Assembly: GCA_934090685.1 (NCBI GenBank)
Contig: CAKOJN010000005.1
Location: 1 to 64,000 of the forward strand
Reading direction: 5' to 3'
Origin: an uncultured Bacilli bacterium
Lineage (GTDB): Bacteria; Bacillota_I; Bacilli_A; RF39; UBA660
DNA length: 64,000 bases
Shown in pieces: positions 33,078-42,076 of this stretch. The notes under the pieces are model-generated. The model did not search any database, had not been told where the DNA came from, and saw only the letters and a list, made by a program, of their open reading frames with translations. Position 1 is the stretch's first letter. Every line of letters begins with the position of its first letter. The translations under genes were made by a program, and so were the position numbers.

Positions 33078-34140
33078 CTATAGTACAATTAACTGTTTCA
33101 GTTTTTTTACAAGTATTATTTTCTTTTGTATATCCAGAAGGACAAGACTCACTTGTAACCTTACTAGTAGTTTTAACACACCACATAAGTGCTCCGCCTG
33201 CTTCCTCTTCAGTATACATATAATCACTATTATTTTTACATTTCCAATATGGTGCTTTATCTATATTATCTGCTAAATATTTAGCTTTATAATTCAAGCA
33301 TTTTCCACCTTTTGAAGTATATCCACTTGGACAAGATGTTGTTTTAGTGAGTGATATTGTAACTTCTCTAGTACATGTGCTTCCATCTTCACTAGGAGTA
33401 CAGTTTTCTGGACACACATATGGTAATTTCCATTTAGATTTTAAAGTGATATTGCCATTAATAATAGTATCTTTAGTAACCACCTCATCATTTGGCAATA
33501 ACCATCCTGCAAAAACATAGCCTTCTTTCTTTGGTGGAACTGGTAATTTAACATTTTTACCTTTTTCAACTATTATTTCTTTTATACTACTGCCACCATC
33601 TGTATCAAAAGTTATTTTAGATGTTTCAACTCCATTTTTAATCCAATAAGTAGTAAGCTTCATGTCATTTGACAATATCATATCTTCAGGAATAATATTT
33701 CCATCATCATCTAACCAACCAGCAAATGTATATCCTTCTCTAACAGGATTAACTGGTAATATTATTTTTCCATTCTTAGATAAAGTTATGTCATCAATTG
33801 AATTACCACCATCTGTACTAAACTTAATTGTCACTTTTTCACTTTTATTATCTACCCATATTGCTTTTAAAGTAATATTTTTAGTAAGACGAGTGTTTTT
33901 AGTGATGATTTTACCTTCACTATTTGCCCACCCAACAAAAGTATAACCCTCTTTAACTGGTTTAGTTGATATATCAAGTACTTCTCCATCTTTAACAGAA
34001 ACATTATTTATAGTATTACCACCATCAGTATCAAAAGTAACAATAAATGATTTAGTCCTTAAAAACAAGAAATAAATAAGTATTAGTATAATGATAACCA
34101 CTATTAATAATATAATCAATAAATTCTTTTTATTTTTCAT
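33067..34140 (-). CDS. Membrane-anchored protein with three InlB B-repeats
   Basis: A 357-residue protein from ATG 34140 (GAGGTG four bases upstream). An N-terminal membrane segment (about 6-27) acts as an uncleaved anchor. Three tandem Listeria-Bacteroides (InlB B / Flg_new) repeats follow, each with TFDTDGG or FSTDGG, then GYTFVGW or GYTFAGW (at about 40-100, 110-170 and 175-235). The C-terminal 110 residues carry many Cys (CPENCTPSEDGSTC, SCPSGYTSKGGKC, SCPSGYTKENNTC), probably disulfide-rich. It is likely an extracellular adhesion or scaffold domain. No sorting signal is seen. Confidence 0.8.
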   Translation of the reverse strand: MKNKKNLLIILLIVVIIILILIYFLFLRTKSFIVTFDTDGGNTINNVSVKDGEVLDISTKPVKEGYTFVGWANSEGKIITKNTRLTKNITLKAIWVDNKSEKVTIKFSTDGGNSIDDITLSKNGKIILPVNPVREGYTFAGWLDDDGNIIPEDMILSNDMKLTTYWIKNGVETSKITFDTDGGSSIKEIIVEKGKNVKLPVPPKKEGYVFAGWLLPNDEVVTKDTIINGNITLKSKWKLPYVCPENCTPSEDGSTCTREVTISLTKTTSCPSGYTSKGGKCLNYKAKYLADNIDKAPYWKCKNNSDYMYTEEEAGGALMWCVKTTSKVTSESCPSGYTKENNTCKKTETVNCTIVKN

Positions 34141-34221
34141 ATACACCTCTCTATTATAATTATACATAATTTATTTAAAAAAGAAACTATATATTTTTAA
34201 TTTGTATGTATTACATCCGAT

Positions 34222-34305
34222 TTGACACATTATAGTTTTTTGTGTTATAATCATATCATTAGAAGAGGTCACAACGACATTTCGTTAAGGCTTCTTCTTT
34301 TTTTG
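34222..34305 (+). ncRNA. Short terminated transcript, about 45 nt
   Basis: TTGACA (34222-34227), 18-bp spacer, TATAAT (34246-34251), then at 34261 a stem AGAAGA/TCTTCT enclosing GGTCAC and an AACG/CGTT hairpin, closed by seven T. The RNA would be only about 45 nt, with no reading frame, and would be antisense to the 3' end of the decayed gene at 34290-34602. Confidence 0.5.
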
Positions 34306-34602
34306 ATATATTTTTATTAAATCATCTTTACCAACTAGAATTACATTTTCTATCCAACTATATCTTTTACTATTTAGACATTTATTTCATTATTGTTTGA
34401 CTTGGCATTCTATTAACTCATTTGTAATATCTTCATATGGCATTTCCCGTCTTACTATCAAAATATCTTTTTTATTTTACACGCTAATTTTTTTTGATTA
34501 TATTCTTTAACATAATTTAAATAACAACCTTTTAATTTAAGTGAAGCATCATTAGTAAAATTACAAACTTCATTATCTATATCGTTTTTAATATTCATAT
34601 TA
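34290..34602 (-). pseudogene. Decayed small gene behind shared promoter element D
   Basis: ATG 34602 has a perfect GGGAGG site. The first frame gives 46 residues (MNIKNDIDNEVCNFTNDASL ... KKIF, stop). A shifted frame continues as DILIVRREMPYEDITNELIE to two stops, then KRYSWIENVILVGKDD ... KKKKP to about 34290. It therefore looks like one gene of about 100 codons broken by a shift and two stops. I do not recognise the family. The first 46 codons could still be expressed. Confidence 0.5.
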
Positions 34603-34610
34603 CCTCCCAA

Positions 34611-34643
34611 TTATATAATCAGTCATAAATATTAAAAACACTT
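34611..34643 (-). promoter_or_regulatory. Shared promoter-like element, copy D
   Basis: Minus strand AAGTGTTTTTAATATTTATG then ACTGATTATATAAT, ending directly in the GGGAGG ribosome site. See copies A, B and C. Confidence 0.6.
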
Positions 34644-34653
34644 TTTTTCAAAG

Positions 34654-34678
34654 AAAAAAAGAAGCAAATGCTTCTTAA
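34654..34678 (-). terminator. polC terminator
   Basis: AAGAAGC/GCTTCTT stem with ATTT loop and seven T on the minus strand. Confidence 0.85.
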
Positions 34679-37600
34679 AAATCAAATAAACTTAATTGAG
34701 AGCTTTCTGGCATACCTTTAAATATACCCATTCCTCTCATTTTATCAATTAAAGTTTGTGAAACCTTACACCTATTTTGAAAGTCTTCTATGCTGATAAA
34801 TGGTTTTAATTGTGCTTCTTTTTCTATATTTTTAGCAACTACTTCACCAAGACCATCAATTGTAATAAATGGTGGGATCAATGTATTATCATCTTCTACT
34901 CCGAATGTCATTGCTTTTGATTTATATAAGTCAAATTTTTCTACTTTTATTTTTCTTGCTGCCATCTCAAGTGCTACATGTAGAGACTCAGATATACCTG
35001 CTTCTTTATTAGTTGCATCATATCCTTTATTTTTAATTTCAACTATTCTATCTTTAATAGCATCATATCCTTTAATCATAGCATCTATATCAAAATCAGT
35101 TGCTTTAGTTGAGAACCATGATGCATAGAAATATACCGGCATATGTACTTTGTACCATGCAATTCTAAAGGCACTTGTAACATAAGCAGCGGCATGTGCT
35201 TTAGGGAACATGTATTTTATCTTTTGACATGAATCTATAAACCATTCTTCAATACCTGCCTCTTCCATAGTCTTTCTATGTTCTGCCCAAGTAGCTGGAT
35301 CCTTTGACGCCTTACCTTTTCTTACAAATTCCATTATTTTAAATGCTTTGATAGGTTTCATGCCTTTATACATTAAATATACCATGATATCATCACGACA
35401 CCCTATTACTTCTTTGAATGGGACTTGAATATTTCCACTCGCATCAGGTGTACATAAATCACGTGCATTTCCTAACCATACATCAGTACCATGAGAAAGT
35501 CCTGATATTTTAACAAGTTCAGCAAATGTTGTTGGTTTAGTTTCAGCAACCATACCTATAGTGAATGGAGTTCCAAATTCTGGTATTCCAAGAGTACCAG
35601 TCGGACACATAATTTGATCATTAGTGACACCTAAAACATCTATTTTAGAGAATATACTCATTGTTTCTTTATCATCAAGTGGTACATCAAGTACATTTGT
35701 ATGACTTAAATCTTGAATAAGTCTAAGTTGTGTCGGATCAGAATGCCCTAAAATATCAAGTTTAAGTAAGTCTTCTTCAATTGAATGGTAATCAAAGTGA
35801 GTAGTTCTCCATGCTGAGGTTGGATCATCTGCTGGGAATTGAAATGGTGTAAAGTCAGACACTTCCATGTAATCTGGTACAACTACTATACCACCTGGAT
35901 GTTGACCTGTTGTTCTTTTAACCCCAGTACATCCCATCGCTAGTCTTTCTATTTCACAACTTCTTTTATCAATTATACCTTTGTCTTCATAATAACCACG
36001 AACAAATCCATAAGCTGTTTTTTCTGCGACAGTACCAATAGTCCCTGCTCTATAAACATTATCTACTCCGAATAAGACTTTAGTATATTCATGAGCAGAT
36101 GCTTGATTTAAATCTGAGAAGTTAAGATCAATATCTGGTACTTTATCAGCATTAAATCCTAAGAAAGTCGCAAATGGCATATCTTGTCCATCTTTCTTCA
36201 TAGGCTTATTGCATTTAGGACACATCTTATCAGGAAGATCAAATCCACTTGAGTAAGTAGCACCAAGTGCATTACCATTTTCATCATCAAATAAACTTGT
36301 TTGACAATTCAAACATCTATAATGAGCAGGAAGAGGATTTACTTCTGTAATACCCATAAGTGTTGCAACAAAACTACTACCTACACTACCTCTTGAGCCA
36401 ACTAAATATCCATCATCATTAGAGTGTTTAACAAGTCTTTGAGCAATTAAATATATTGGATCGAATCCACCACCGATAATACCACCTAGTGTCTTTTTGA
36501 CCTTTTTAGCAATTGTTTTTTCATCTTGTTCTCCATCTTCTTCGCTCCAGTTTTTAAGTACATATTCAGTTACTATTTCATTTACCTTATCATATCCTTC
36601 AACAATTGTTTTATGTAGATTATCAAATGTCTTATTTAATAATTCTTCTTCACTAATTCCTTCATTTTCTTCTTTTAGTTTACTATACCAATAGTTATAA
36701 ACTATATCACCATAAAGTTCTTTTGCAATTCTTTCCTCTATATTTCTAGGAAGAGGATCTCCATACCATTCTTTTGCCTTAGTATATACAAGTTCCGTAA
36801 CAACTTTTTTACAATCTAAATATGTTTTACCATCATCTGCTTTAACTCTTGGTGAGAAAGGTATTCCTTTTGTATCAATAATTACTTCTATTTCTTCAAC
36901 CATATCAGCAACTTTATTTGTATTAGTAACAACTATTTCATATGCTAGTTCTTCGCCTAAGAAACTAAAATCATCTAACATCTCATTAGTTGTTCTAAAG
37001 TGTTGTGAAGGTATCTCTGTTATATTATTTCTTGCTAAAGGATGTCTTCCACCTCCTGGTACTTTTTGATGCACTATTATTTCTCTATATATTTTATCTT
37101 CTCTAGTAAAATGATGGACATCTCCAGTAGCAACAATTATCTTACCTGTTGCCTTAGTAGCATCAACTATTTTCTTAATATGACTCTTAAGTTCATATAT
37201 GTTAGAAAAGTCACCGCTTTGTAATAAATGATCATACACTTCAGGTGGTTGTACTTCTACATAATCATAGAAATTAATTATATTTGTAAGTTCTTCACCA
37301 TCTTTACTTTTTGCTTCATTAAATACTTCACTTTCATAACAACCGCTACCTATGATTAAACCTTCTCTTAATTCATTTAATTTACTTCTTAATATTCTTG
37401 GAGTTTTATATAGATAAGTTGTATTAGCAAGAGAAATTATTTTAAATAAATTCTTAAGACCAGTTCTATTTAAAGCAATGGCATTAAAGTGATATGTTCT
37501 ACCAAACTTATAAATATCTTCTTTAGGTATTAATTTTTCAAGTTGCTTAATTGTTTCATAATTTTGACCAGATAGTTTTTTAATCATTTTATTAAAAACT

Positions 37601-39285
37601 AATGCAGTACCTTCAGCATCATAGTCCGCTCTATGGTGAGCATTTTCATCAAAATCAACATTATATCTTTTTACTAATGCAGAAAGACTATGTCTAGAAT
37701 ATCCCTGATCTAATGCTCTTGATAGTTCTAATGTATCTATTACAGTGTTTGTAAATTCACCTAAGTTATATTTTTTCATAGACATTTCTATAAATGAAAT
37801 ATCAAACTTAGCATTATGAGCAACCATAGGTAAATCCCCTGTCCACTCTAAAAATCTCTTAGTAACGTTTTCTTCATTATCAGCATCTTTTACCATTTCA
37901 TCAGTTATTTGAGTAAGTTCAGTTATCTTTTTAGGAATAGGTCTATTTGGATTTATAAATTCATCAAATCTATCTATTATAACTCCTTCTTTTATCTTAA
38001 CCGCACCTATTTCAATCATTTGATCTCCAGCACCTGCATTAAATCCAGTTGTTTCTGTATCAAATACTACATATGTGTTTTCAAGTAAAGGTTCGTCTGT
38101 AGGTCTTACTACTATATTTACCATATCTTCTACTAAAGTAAGTTCAGTACCATAAAGACCTTTGAATTTTTTACTTGGATCTTCTTGTTTTTTATTGTAA
38201 CTTTTTATTAAATTATAGCAAATAGGAAATGCTTGACAACCATTATGATCAGTTATTGCCACTGCTTTATAACCCATATCTATTGTCCTTGATATAAGTT
38301 CGCATGTATGAGCAGATAAATCAAGTTTAACTACACCGTCCATTTGACTCATCATAGTATGAGCATGCAATTCTACTCTCTTAACAGGTGCATCATCAAC
38401 TATCACATTATTTTCTTTTCTTTCATATGTCTCTATATCATTAATACCAAATTCATAATCATTACTTCTTGTATTATATTTTACATTACCTTTTAGTTTA
38501 TACCATTTATCTTTTTTAATTTGACTTAATAAATAGTTATACTCCTCTTCTTTTTTAGTAAATATATTTGCCATTATACTGTCTGTATAATCAGTTAATT
38601 TAAGTGTTATAATGTACCATCCACTCTGAGTACTTCTAGAATCTAATCCAAATACTTTAGCAATCAATACTACTTTATCTTCATTAGACATCAAATTCTT
38701 TATTTGACTTACATCTCCACTAATAGGATTACCTTTGATAGTTTGTCTTGTTTTTTTATTTTGTACTACTTCAACTGTACTATTTAATTCTTCTTTGAAT
38801 TTCTTTCTTTCTTCTTCATCAATAGTTGCTTTTACTTCTACTAAGTCAAATCCCATATCACTCATAAATATCTCAATTTTTTCTTTTAAAGATTCTATCT
38901 TATTCTTTTCAATATTATTAAGCACAGCTATATCTATAACATTATCGTCATATTTAATTTTATCTCTATCAATACAATCAAGCATTGGACACTTAGATAA
39001 TAATTTATCAAAATAATAATTAAAATATTCTTTTAAATACTTAGTATTATTTTTAACAATAAATTTATATATTACTTTATTAACACCTTTTAATGTATTA
39101 CCACTTTTATATAATTCATTAAATACATTTATAGGCATTAATTCATCGCATTCTAAAACTAATCTCATTGTATTAGTTTTTTGTTCTAGTAATACTTCTT
39201 TTACTGTATAATCTTTTAAATATTGGGTTAAACTATCATTAAAATTTACAGCATTTAAAAATCTTAAAAGTTTTTCATCTTTCAT
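34675..39285 (-). CDS. polC: DNA polymerase III PolC
   Basis: A 1536-residue replicative polymerase of Gram-positive type. Domain order: N-terminal domains and OB fold (about 1-300, with VVLIAKVFGLDSRST), PHP part (VELHAHTMMSQMDGV, about 305), inserted DEDDh proofreading exonuclease (VVFDTETTGFNAGAGDQMIEIGA, here reduced to its DTETTG core, about 410; VAHNAKFD), then the second PHP part, a zinc ribbon (CLNC...CPKC, about 1030-1060) and palm with VPDIDLNFS. It is about 100 residues longer than typical. AGGTGAGG precedes the start. It lies downstream of a prepilin, lysS and aspS. Confidence 0.97.
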   Translation of the reverse strand: MKDEKLLRFLNAVNFNDSLTQYLKDYTVKEVLLEQKTNTMRLVLECDELMPINVFNELYKSGNTLKGVNKVIYKFIVKNNTKYLKEYFNYYFDKLLSKCPMLDCIDRDKIKYDDNVIDIAVLNNIEKNKIESLKEKIEIFMSDMGFDLVEVKATIDEEERKKFKEELNSTVEVVQNKKTRQTIKGNPISGDVSQIKNLMSNEDKVVLIAKVFGLDSRSTQSGWYIITLKLTDYTDSIMANIFTKKEEEYNYLLSQIKKDKWYKLKGNVKYNTRSNDYEFGINDIETYERKENNVIVDDAPVKRVELHAHTMMSQMDGVVKLDLSAHTCELISRTIDMGYKAVAITDHNGCQAFPICYNLIKSYNKKQEDPSKKFKGLYGTELTLVEDMVNIVVRPTDEPLLENTYVVFDTETTGFNAGAGDQMIEIGAVKIKEGVIIDRFDEFINPNRPIPKKITELTQITDEMVKDADNEENVTKRFLEWTGDLPMVAHNAKFDISFIEMSMKKYNLGEFTNTVIDTLELSRALDQGYSRHSLSALVKRYNVDFDENAHHRADYDAEGTALVFNKMIKKLSGQNYETIKQLEKLIPKEDIYKFGRTYHFNAIALNRTGLKNLFKIISLANTTYLYKTPRILRSKLNELREGLIIGSGCYESEVFNEAKSKDGEELTNIINFYDYVEVQPPEVYDHLLQSGDFSNIYELKSHIKKIVDATKATGKIIVATGDVHHFTREDKIYREIIVHQKVPGGGRHPLARNNITEIPSQHFRTTNEMLDDFSFLGEELAYEIVVTNTNKVADMVEEIEVIIDTKGIPFSPRVKADDGKTYLDCKKVVTELVYTKAKEWYGDPLPRNIEERIAKELYGDIVYNYWYSKLKEENEGISEEELLNKTFDNLHKTIVEGYDKVNEIVTEYVLKNWSEEDGEQDEKTIAKKVKKTLGGIIGGGFDPIYLIAQRLVKHSNDDGYLVGSRGSVGSSFVATLMGITEVNPLPAHYRCLNCQTSLFDDENGNALGATYSSGFDLPDKMCPKCNKPMKKDGQDMPFATFLGFNADKVPDIDLNFSDLNQASAHEYTKVLFGVDNVYRAGTIGTVAEKTAYGFVRGYYEDKGIIDKRSCEIERLAMGCTGVKRTTGQHPGGIVVVPDYMEVSDFTPFQFPADDPTSAWRTTHFDYHSIEEDLLKLDILGHSDPTQLRLIQDLSHTNVLDVPLDDKETMSIFSKIDVLGVTNDQIMCPTGTLGIPEFGTPFTIGMVAETKPTTFAELVKISGLSHGTDVWLGNARDLCTPDASGNIQVPFKEVIGCRDDIMVYLMYKGMKPIKAFKIMEFVRKGKASKDPATWAEHRKTMEEAGIEEWFIDSCQKIKYMFPKAHAAAYVTSAFRIAWYKVHMPVYFYASWFSTKATDFDIDAMIKGYDAIKDRIVEIKNKGYDATNKEAGISESLHVALEMAARKIKVEKFDLYKSKAMTFGVEDDNTLIPPFITIDGLGEVVAKNIEKEAQLKPFISIEDFQNRCKVSQTLIDKMRGMGIFKGMPESSQLSLFDF

Positions 39286-39350
39286 TTAACCTCACCTATA
39301 CTAATTATAAAGAAAATAAAAAATTATATCAATATTTTGACATAATTTAT

Positions 39351-39857
39351 TTAATTATTTTTAAGACAATCTGAGTATCTATCAAATACAAATTCATCGT
39401 CAGTAGCATAATCATAACTACCAGAGTAATCATATCCACATGCTAGATATGTTTTTACATTATTATAACCACTATTTGTTTTTGAATCACTTTTAGTAAA
39501 TAAAATTACTCCATCGCACATACTTTCATCATATTTTATAGGTCCAATATAACTTTCCCTTTTTATGCCTTCTTCAACATTTTTATCATCTTGCAAATCA
39601 CATAAACATAAATACTTTTCTTGACCAGAATCTGGATTAGTATAACTCTCAGGACAAATGTATCCATAAAGAGGATTTTTACAATGATCATCTGCATATA
39701 AACTTGCTGCGGCAGTGATACTGTTTTCTTGATTTTTCATACCAGAGTTACTTGCTTTATCTAAATATTTTACTAAATTAGGCACTGATAGTGATACCAA
39801 TATACCTATTAATGCTATTACTGCTAAAAGTTCTATTAATGTAAATCCTTTTTTCAT
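39351..39857 (-). CDS. Prepilin/pseudopilin-like protein
   Basis: About 168 residues from ATG 39857 (GGTG upstream). MKKGFTLIELLAVIALIGI is a classical prepilin leader with G|F cleavage and Glu at mature position 5. The C-terminal part has paired Cys (CKNPLYGYICPES, CLCDL, LACGYDYSG, CLKNN) that suggest an extracellular disulfide-stapled domain. It lies 30 bp after lysS, with a hairpin terminator between, and a weak TATAAT just upstream of its start. Its paralogues are at 1-470, 5151 and 15293, but the C-terminal domain differs from all. Confidence 0.82.
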   Translation of the reverse strand: MKKGFTLIELLAVIALIGILVSLSVPNLVKYLDKASNSGMKNQENSITAAASLYADDHCKNPLYGYICPESYTNPDSGQEKYLCLCDLQDDKNVEEGIKRESYIGPIKYDESMCDGVILFTKSDSKTNSGYNNVKTYLACGYDYSGSYDYATDDEFVFDRYSDCLKNN

Positions 39858-39887
39858 ATTCTTCACCATCTTCATTATACCAAATAA

Positions 39888-39911
39888 AAATAGACATTTA
39901 AAGTCTATTTT
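39888..39911 (-). terminator. lysS terminator
   Basis: AAATAGAC/GTCTATTT stem with TTTAAAT loop and T tail, overlapping the lysS stop. Confidence 0.8.
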
Positions 39912-41377
39912 ACATCTTTCATTTGTGGGAATAATACAACATCTCTAATAGATGGTTGATTATATATAATCATCATTAGTCTATCTATTCCAAAACCTAA
40001 ACCAGATATTGGTGGCATACCTGTTTCCATAGCAGATAAGAATCCTTCATCCATATCCATTGTTTCATCATCACCTTGTGATTTTGCTTTTAATTGATCT
40101 TCAAAAGCTTGACGTTGTTCAAAAGGATTTACAAGTTCTGAGAATGCTTTACATAATTCAGTACCACTTGCGACTACTTGGAACATATCTACTCTTCTTG
40201 AATCTTCATCATTTCTTCTAGCAAGAGGTATTAAAACAGCAGGATAATTATAAATAATAGTCGGCTGTACTATATTACATCTAATAGTTTTCTTATATAC
40301 AAAGTCTATTATTTGACTTAATGATTTATATTCTTCTAAGTCTTCCATAGTAAATAGTCCTTTAGAAACAACTACTTTCTTAAGTTCAGTTGGATCTTCT
40401 ATAGCAAGAAAATCACATCCTAAGATCTTTTCCATTTCTTCTACATAATTTATTCTTGGCCATTCATAATCACCAAAGTTAAGTATATTTCCTTGATATT
40501 CTATTTCAGTAGTACCAACAAGTTCCATTAACATATTTTTAATAAATCCTTTGTAGAATTTAATAGTATCTTCAAAATCCCAGTATGAAACATACCATTC
40601 AACTTGAGTAAACTCTTGTAAGTGTTCTGTATCCATCCCTTCATTTCTAAAGCATTTAGCAAGTTCATATACTCTATCAAATCCACCAGCGATACATTGT
40701 TTTAAATATGTTTCTGGTGCGATTCTTAAATTACAATCCATATCAAGAGCATTATGATGAGTATAGAATGGTTTAGCAGAAGCACCACTAACAGCATTTT
40801 GTAATATTGGTGTTTCAACTTCTAAGAAACCATTTTCTCCTAAATACTTATGAATAAATGCATAAAGTTTACTTCTTCCTAAGAATACACGTCTTGATTC
40901 TTCATTCATTATAAGATCAGTATATCTTTGTCTATATTTAAGTTCTGTGTCTTGTAAACCATGGAACTTTTCAGGAAGAGGTTTTAATGCCTTTCCTAAG
41001 AATGTAAGTGTTTTAACTCTCAAAGTTTTTTCGCCGGTTTGAGTAGTGAATATTTCACCATGAGCACCAATAAAATCTCCTGAATCAATTAATTTTTTAA
41101 AGAATGAATAAGTCTCTTCTCCAACTGTATCAATCTTTATTTCAAGTTGCATATCACTTTCTAAATCACGAATTCTAACAAAAGATAATTTACCCATCTT
41201 TCTCATAAATATTATTCTACCAGCAATGCTTACATCAGCAGTCCCATCTTCTAACTCTCTTGCTTCTTTTAATGTATGTGTTCTTTCAAATTTACTTGGG
41301 TATGGATTACATACCTTTTTTATTTCTTCTAATTTTTCTCTTCTAACAATTTCTTGTTCTGAAAGTTTTACTTCCAT
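39905..41377 (-). CDS. lysS: Lysyl-tRNA synthetase, class II
   Basis: A 490-residue class II synthetase charging tRNA-Lys. The N-terminal OB fold (about 50-155) has AGRIIFMRKMGKLSF. Motif 1 is VETPILQNAVSGASAKPF (about 188), motif 2 is CFRNEGMDTEHLQEFTQVEW (about 250) and motif 3 is GLGFGIDRLMMI (about 465). Its ATG shares a base with the stop of the gene upstream (TAATG). It belongs to the aspS transcript and is therefore probably also under the Asp T-box. Confidence 0.97.
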   Translation of the reverse strand: MEVKLSEQEIVRREKLEEIKKVCNPYPSKFERTHTLKEARELEDGTADVSIAGRIIFMRKMGKLSFVRIRDLESDMQLEIKIDTVGEETYSFFKKLIDSGDFIGAHGEIFTTQTGEKTLRVKTLTFLGKALKPLPEKFHGLQDTELKYRQRYTDLIMNEESRRVFLGRSKLYAFIHKYLGENGFLEVETPILQNAVSGASAKPFYTHHNALDMDCNLRIAPETYLKQCIAGGFDRVYELAKCFRNEGMDTEHLQEFTQVEWYVSYWDFEDTIKFYKGFIKNMLMELVGTTEIEYQGNILNFGDYEWPRINYVEEMEKILGCDFLAIEDPTELKKVVVSKGLFTMEDLEEYKSLSQIIDFVYKKTIRCNIVQPTIIYNYPAVLIPLARRNDEDSRRVDMFQVVASGTELCKAFSELVNPFEQRQAFEDQLKAKSQGDDETMDMDEGFLSAMETGMPPISGLGFGIDRLMMIIYNQPSIRDVVLFPQMKDVK

Positions 41378-42060
41378 TAATTTGCCCTCCTTAACATAGG
41401 ATTCATTTCTAAATTATTTAAATATCTCATAAATCCATCTAAATAATCAAAACTTAGTCCTCTATATTCTTCATATAACTCTTTTATTATATTTTTAGCA
41501 CTAACTGATTTATCATTAACAATCATATTAATCTCATCTGCTGCGACTACCCCAGTAGTTATATGTTCTACTTTTTCTTTTATAACTTCTTTATCAAAAC
41601 TATATGTTTTATCAAGTTCATAATTTTCTAACATTCCTTTGGTAATGTTTTCTTCTTTATCTTCAAGTTCAACTATTATATCAGACTCTAAAAATCTTTC
41701 TAAATAATCATATACATCATAGATAAAACTATCTACATTTATTTTACCTTCTTTATATAGTCTATTATAATTATCTTTTATTTCACTAAATTCAGCAGCA
41801 CTAAATGGAACTATACTAGAAAAATACTTATCTAACCCCACTGAATAAATTAAATTACTAATCCACATATCAGTCATCTTTAATAAACCAATTGGTCCTT
41901 TTGAAAATGTTACTTTATATGTTGTTGCTTGTTCAATAGCATTATTTGTAAATTCTCTTTTTATACCATATTTTTCTACATCTTCAAATGAATCTGCTTT
42001 AATAAAGTGAAATAGTGAATTTTCATTAATTTGTGACAGTTGTTTTTCATTTATTTTCAT
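41377..42060 (-). CDS. Unknown protein between aspS and lysS
   Basis: About 227 residues from ATG 42060 (AAAGGA upstream). I do not recognise it with confidence. The N-terminal block LFHFIKADSFEDVEKYGIKR followed by YKVTFSKGPIGLLKMTDMWI resembles a group of gut Bacillota proteins with a pattern like ADP-ribosyltransferase folds (an HF/T start, then a KVTFS block), but no catalytic residue can be assigned. It is coupled to lysS by a TAATG overlap and lies 16 bp after aspS, so it is co-expressed with tRNA charging. A role in modifying the synthetases or tRNA is only a guess. Confidence 0.55.
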   Translation of the reverse strand: MKINEKQLSQINENSLFHFIKADSFEDVEKYGIKREFTNNAIEQATTYKVTFSKGPIGLLKMTDMWISNLIYSVGLDKYFSSIVPFSAAEFSEIKDNYNRLYKEGKINVDSFIYDVYDYLERFLESDIIVELEDKEENITKGMLENYELDKTYSFDKEVIKEKVEHITTGVVAADEINMIVNDKSVSAKNIIKELYEEYRGLSFDYLDGFMRYLNNLEMNPMLRRAN

Positions 42061-42076
42061 TTTATTCAATCCTTTA

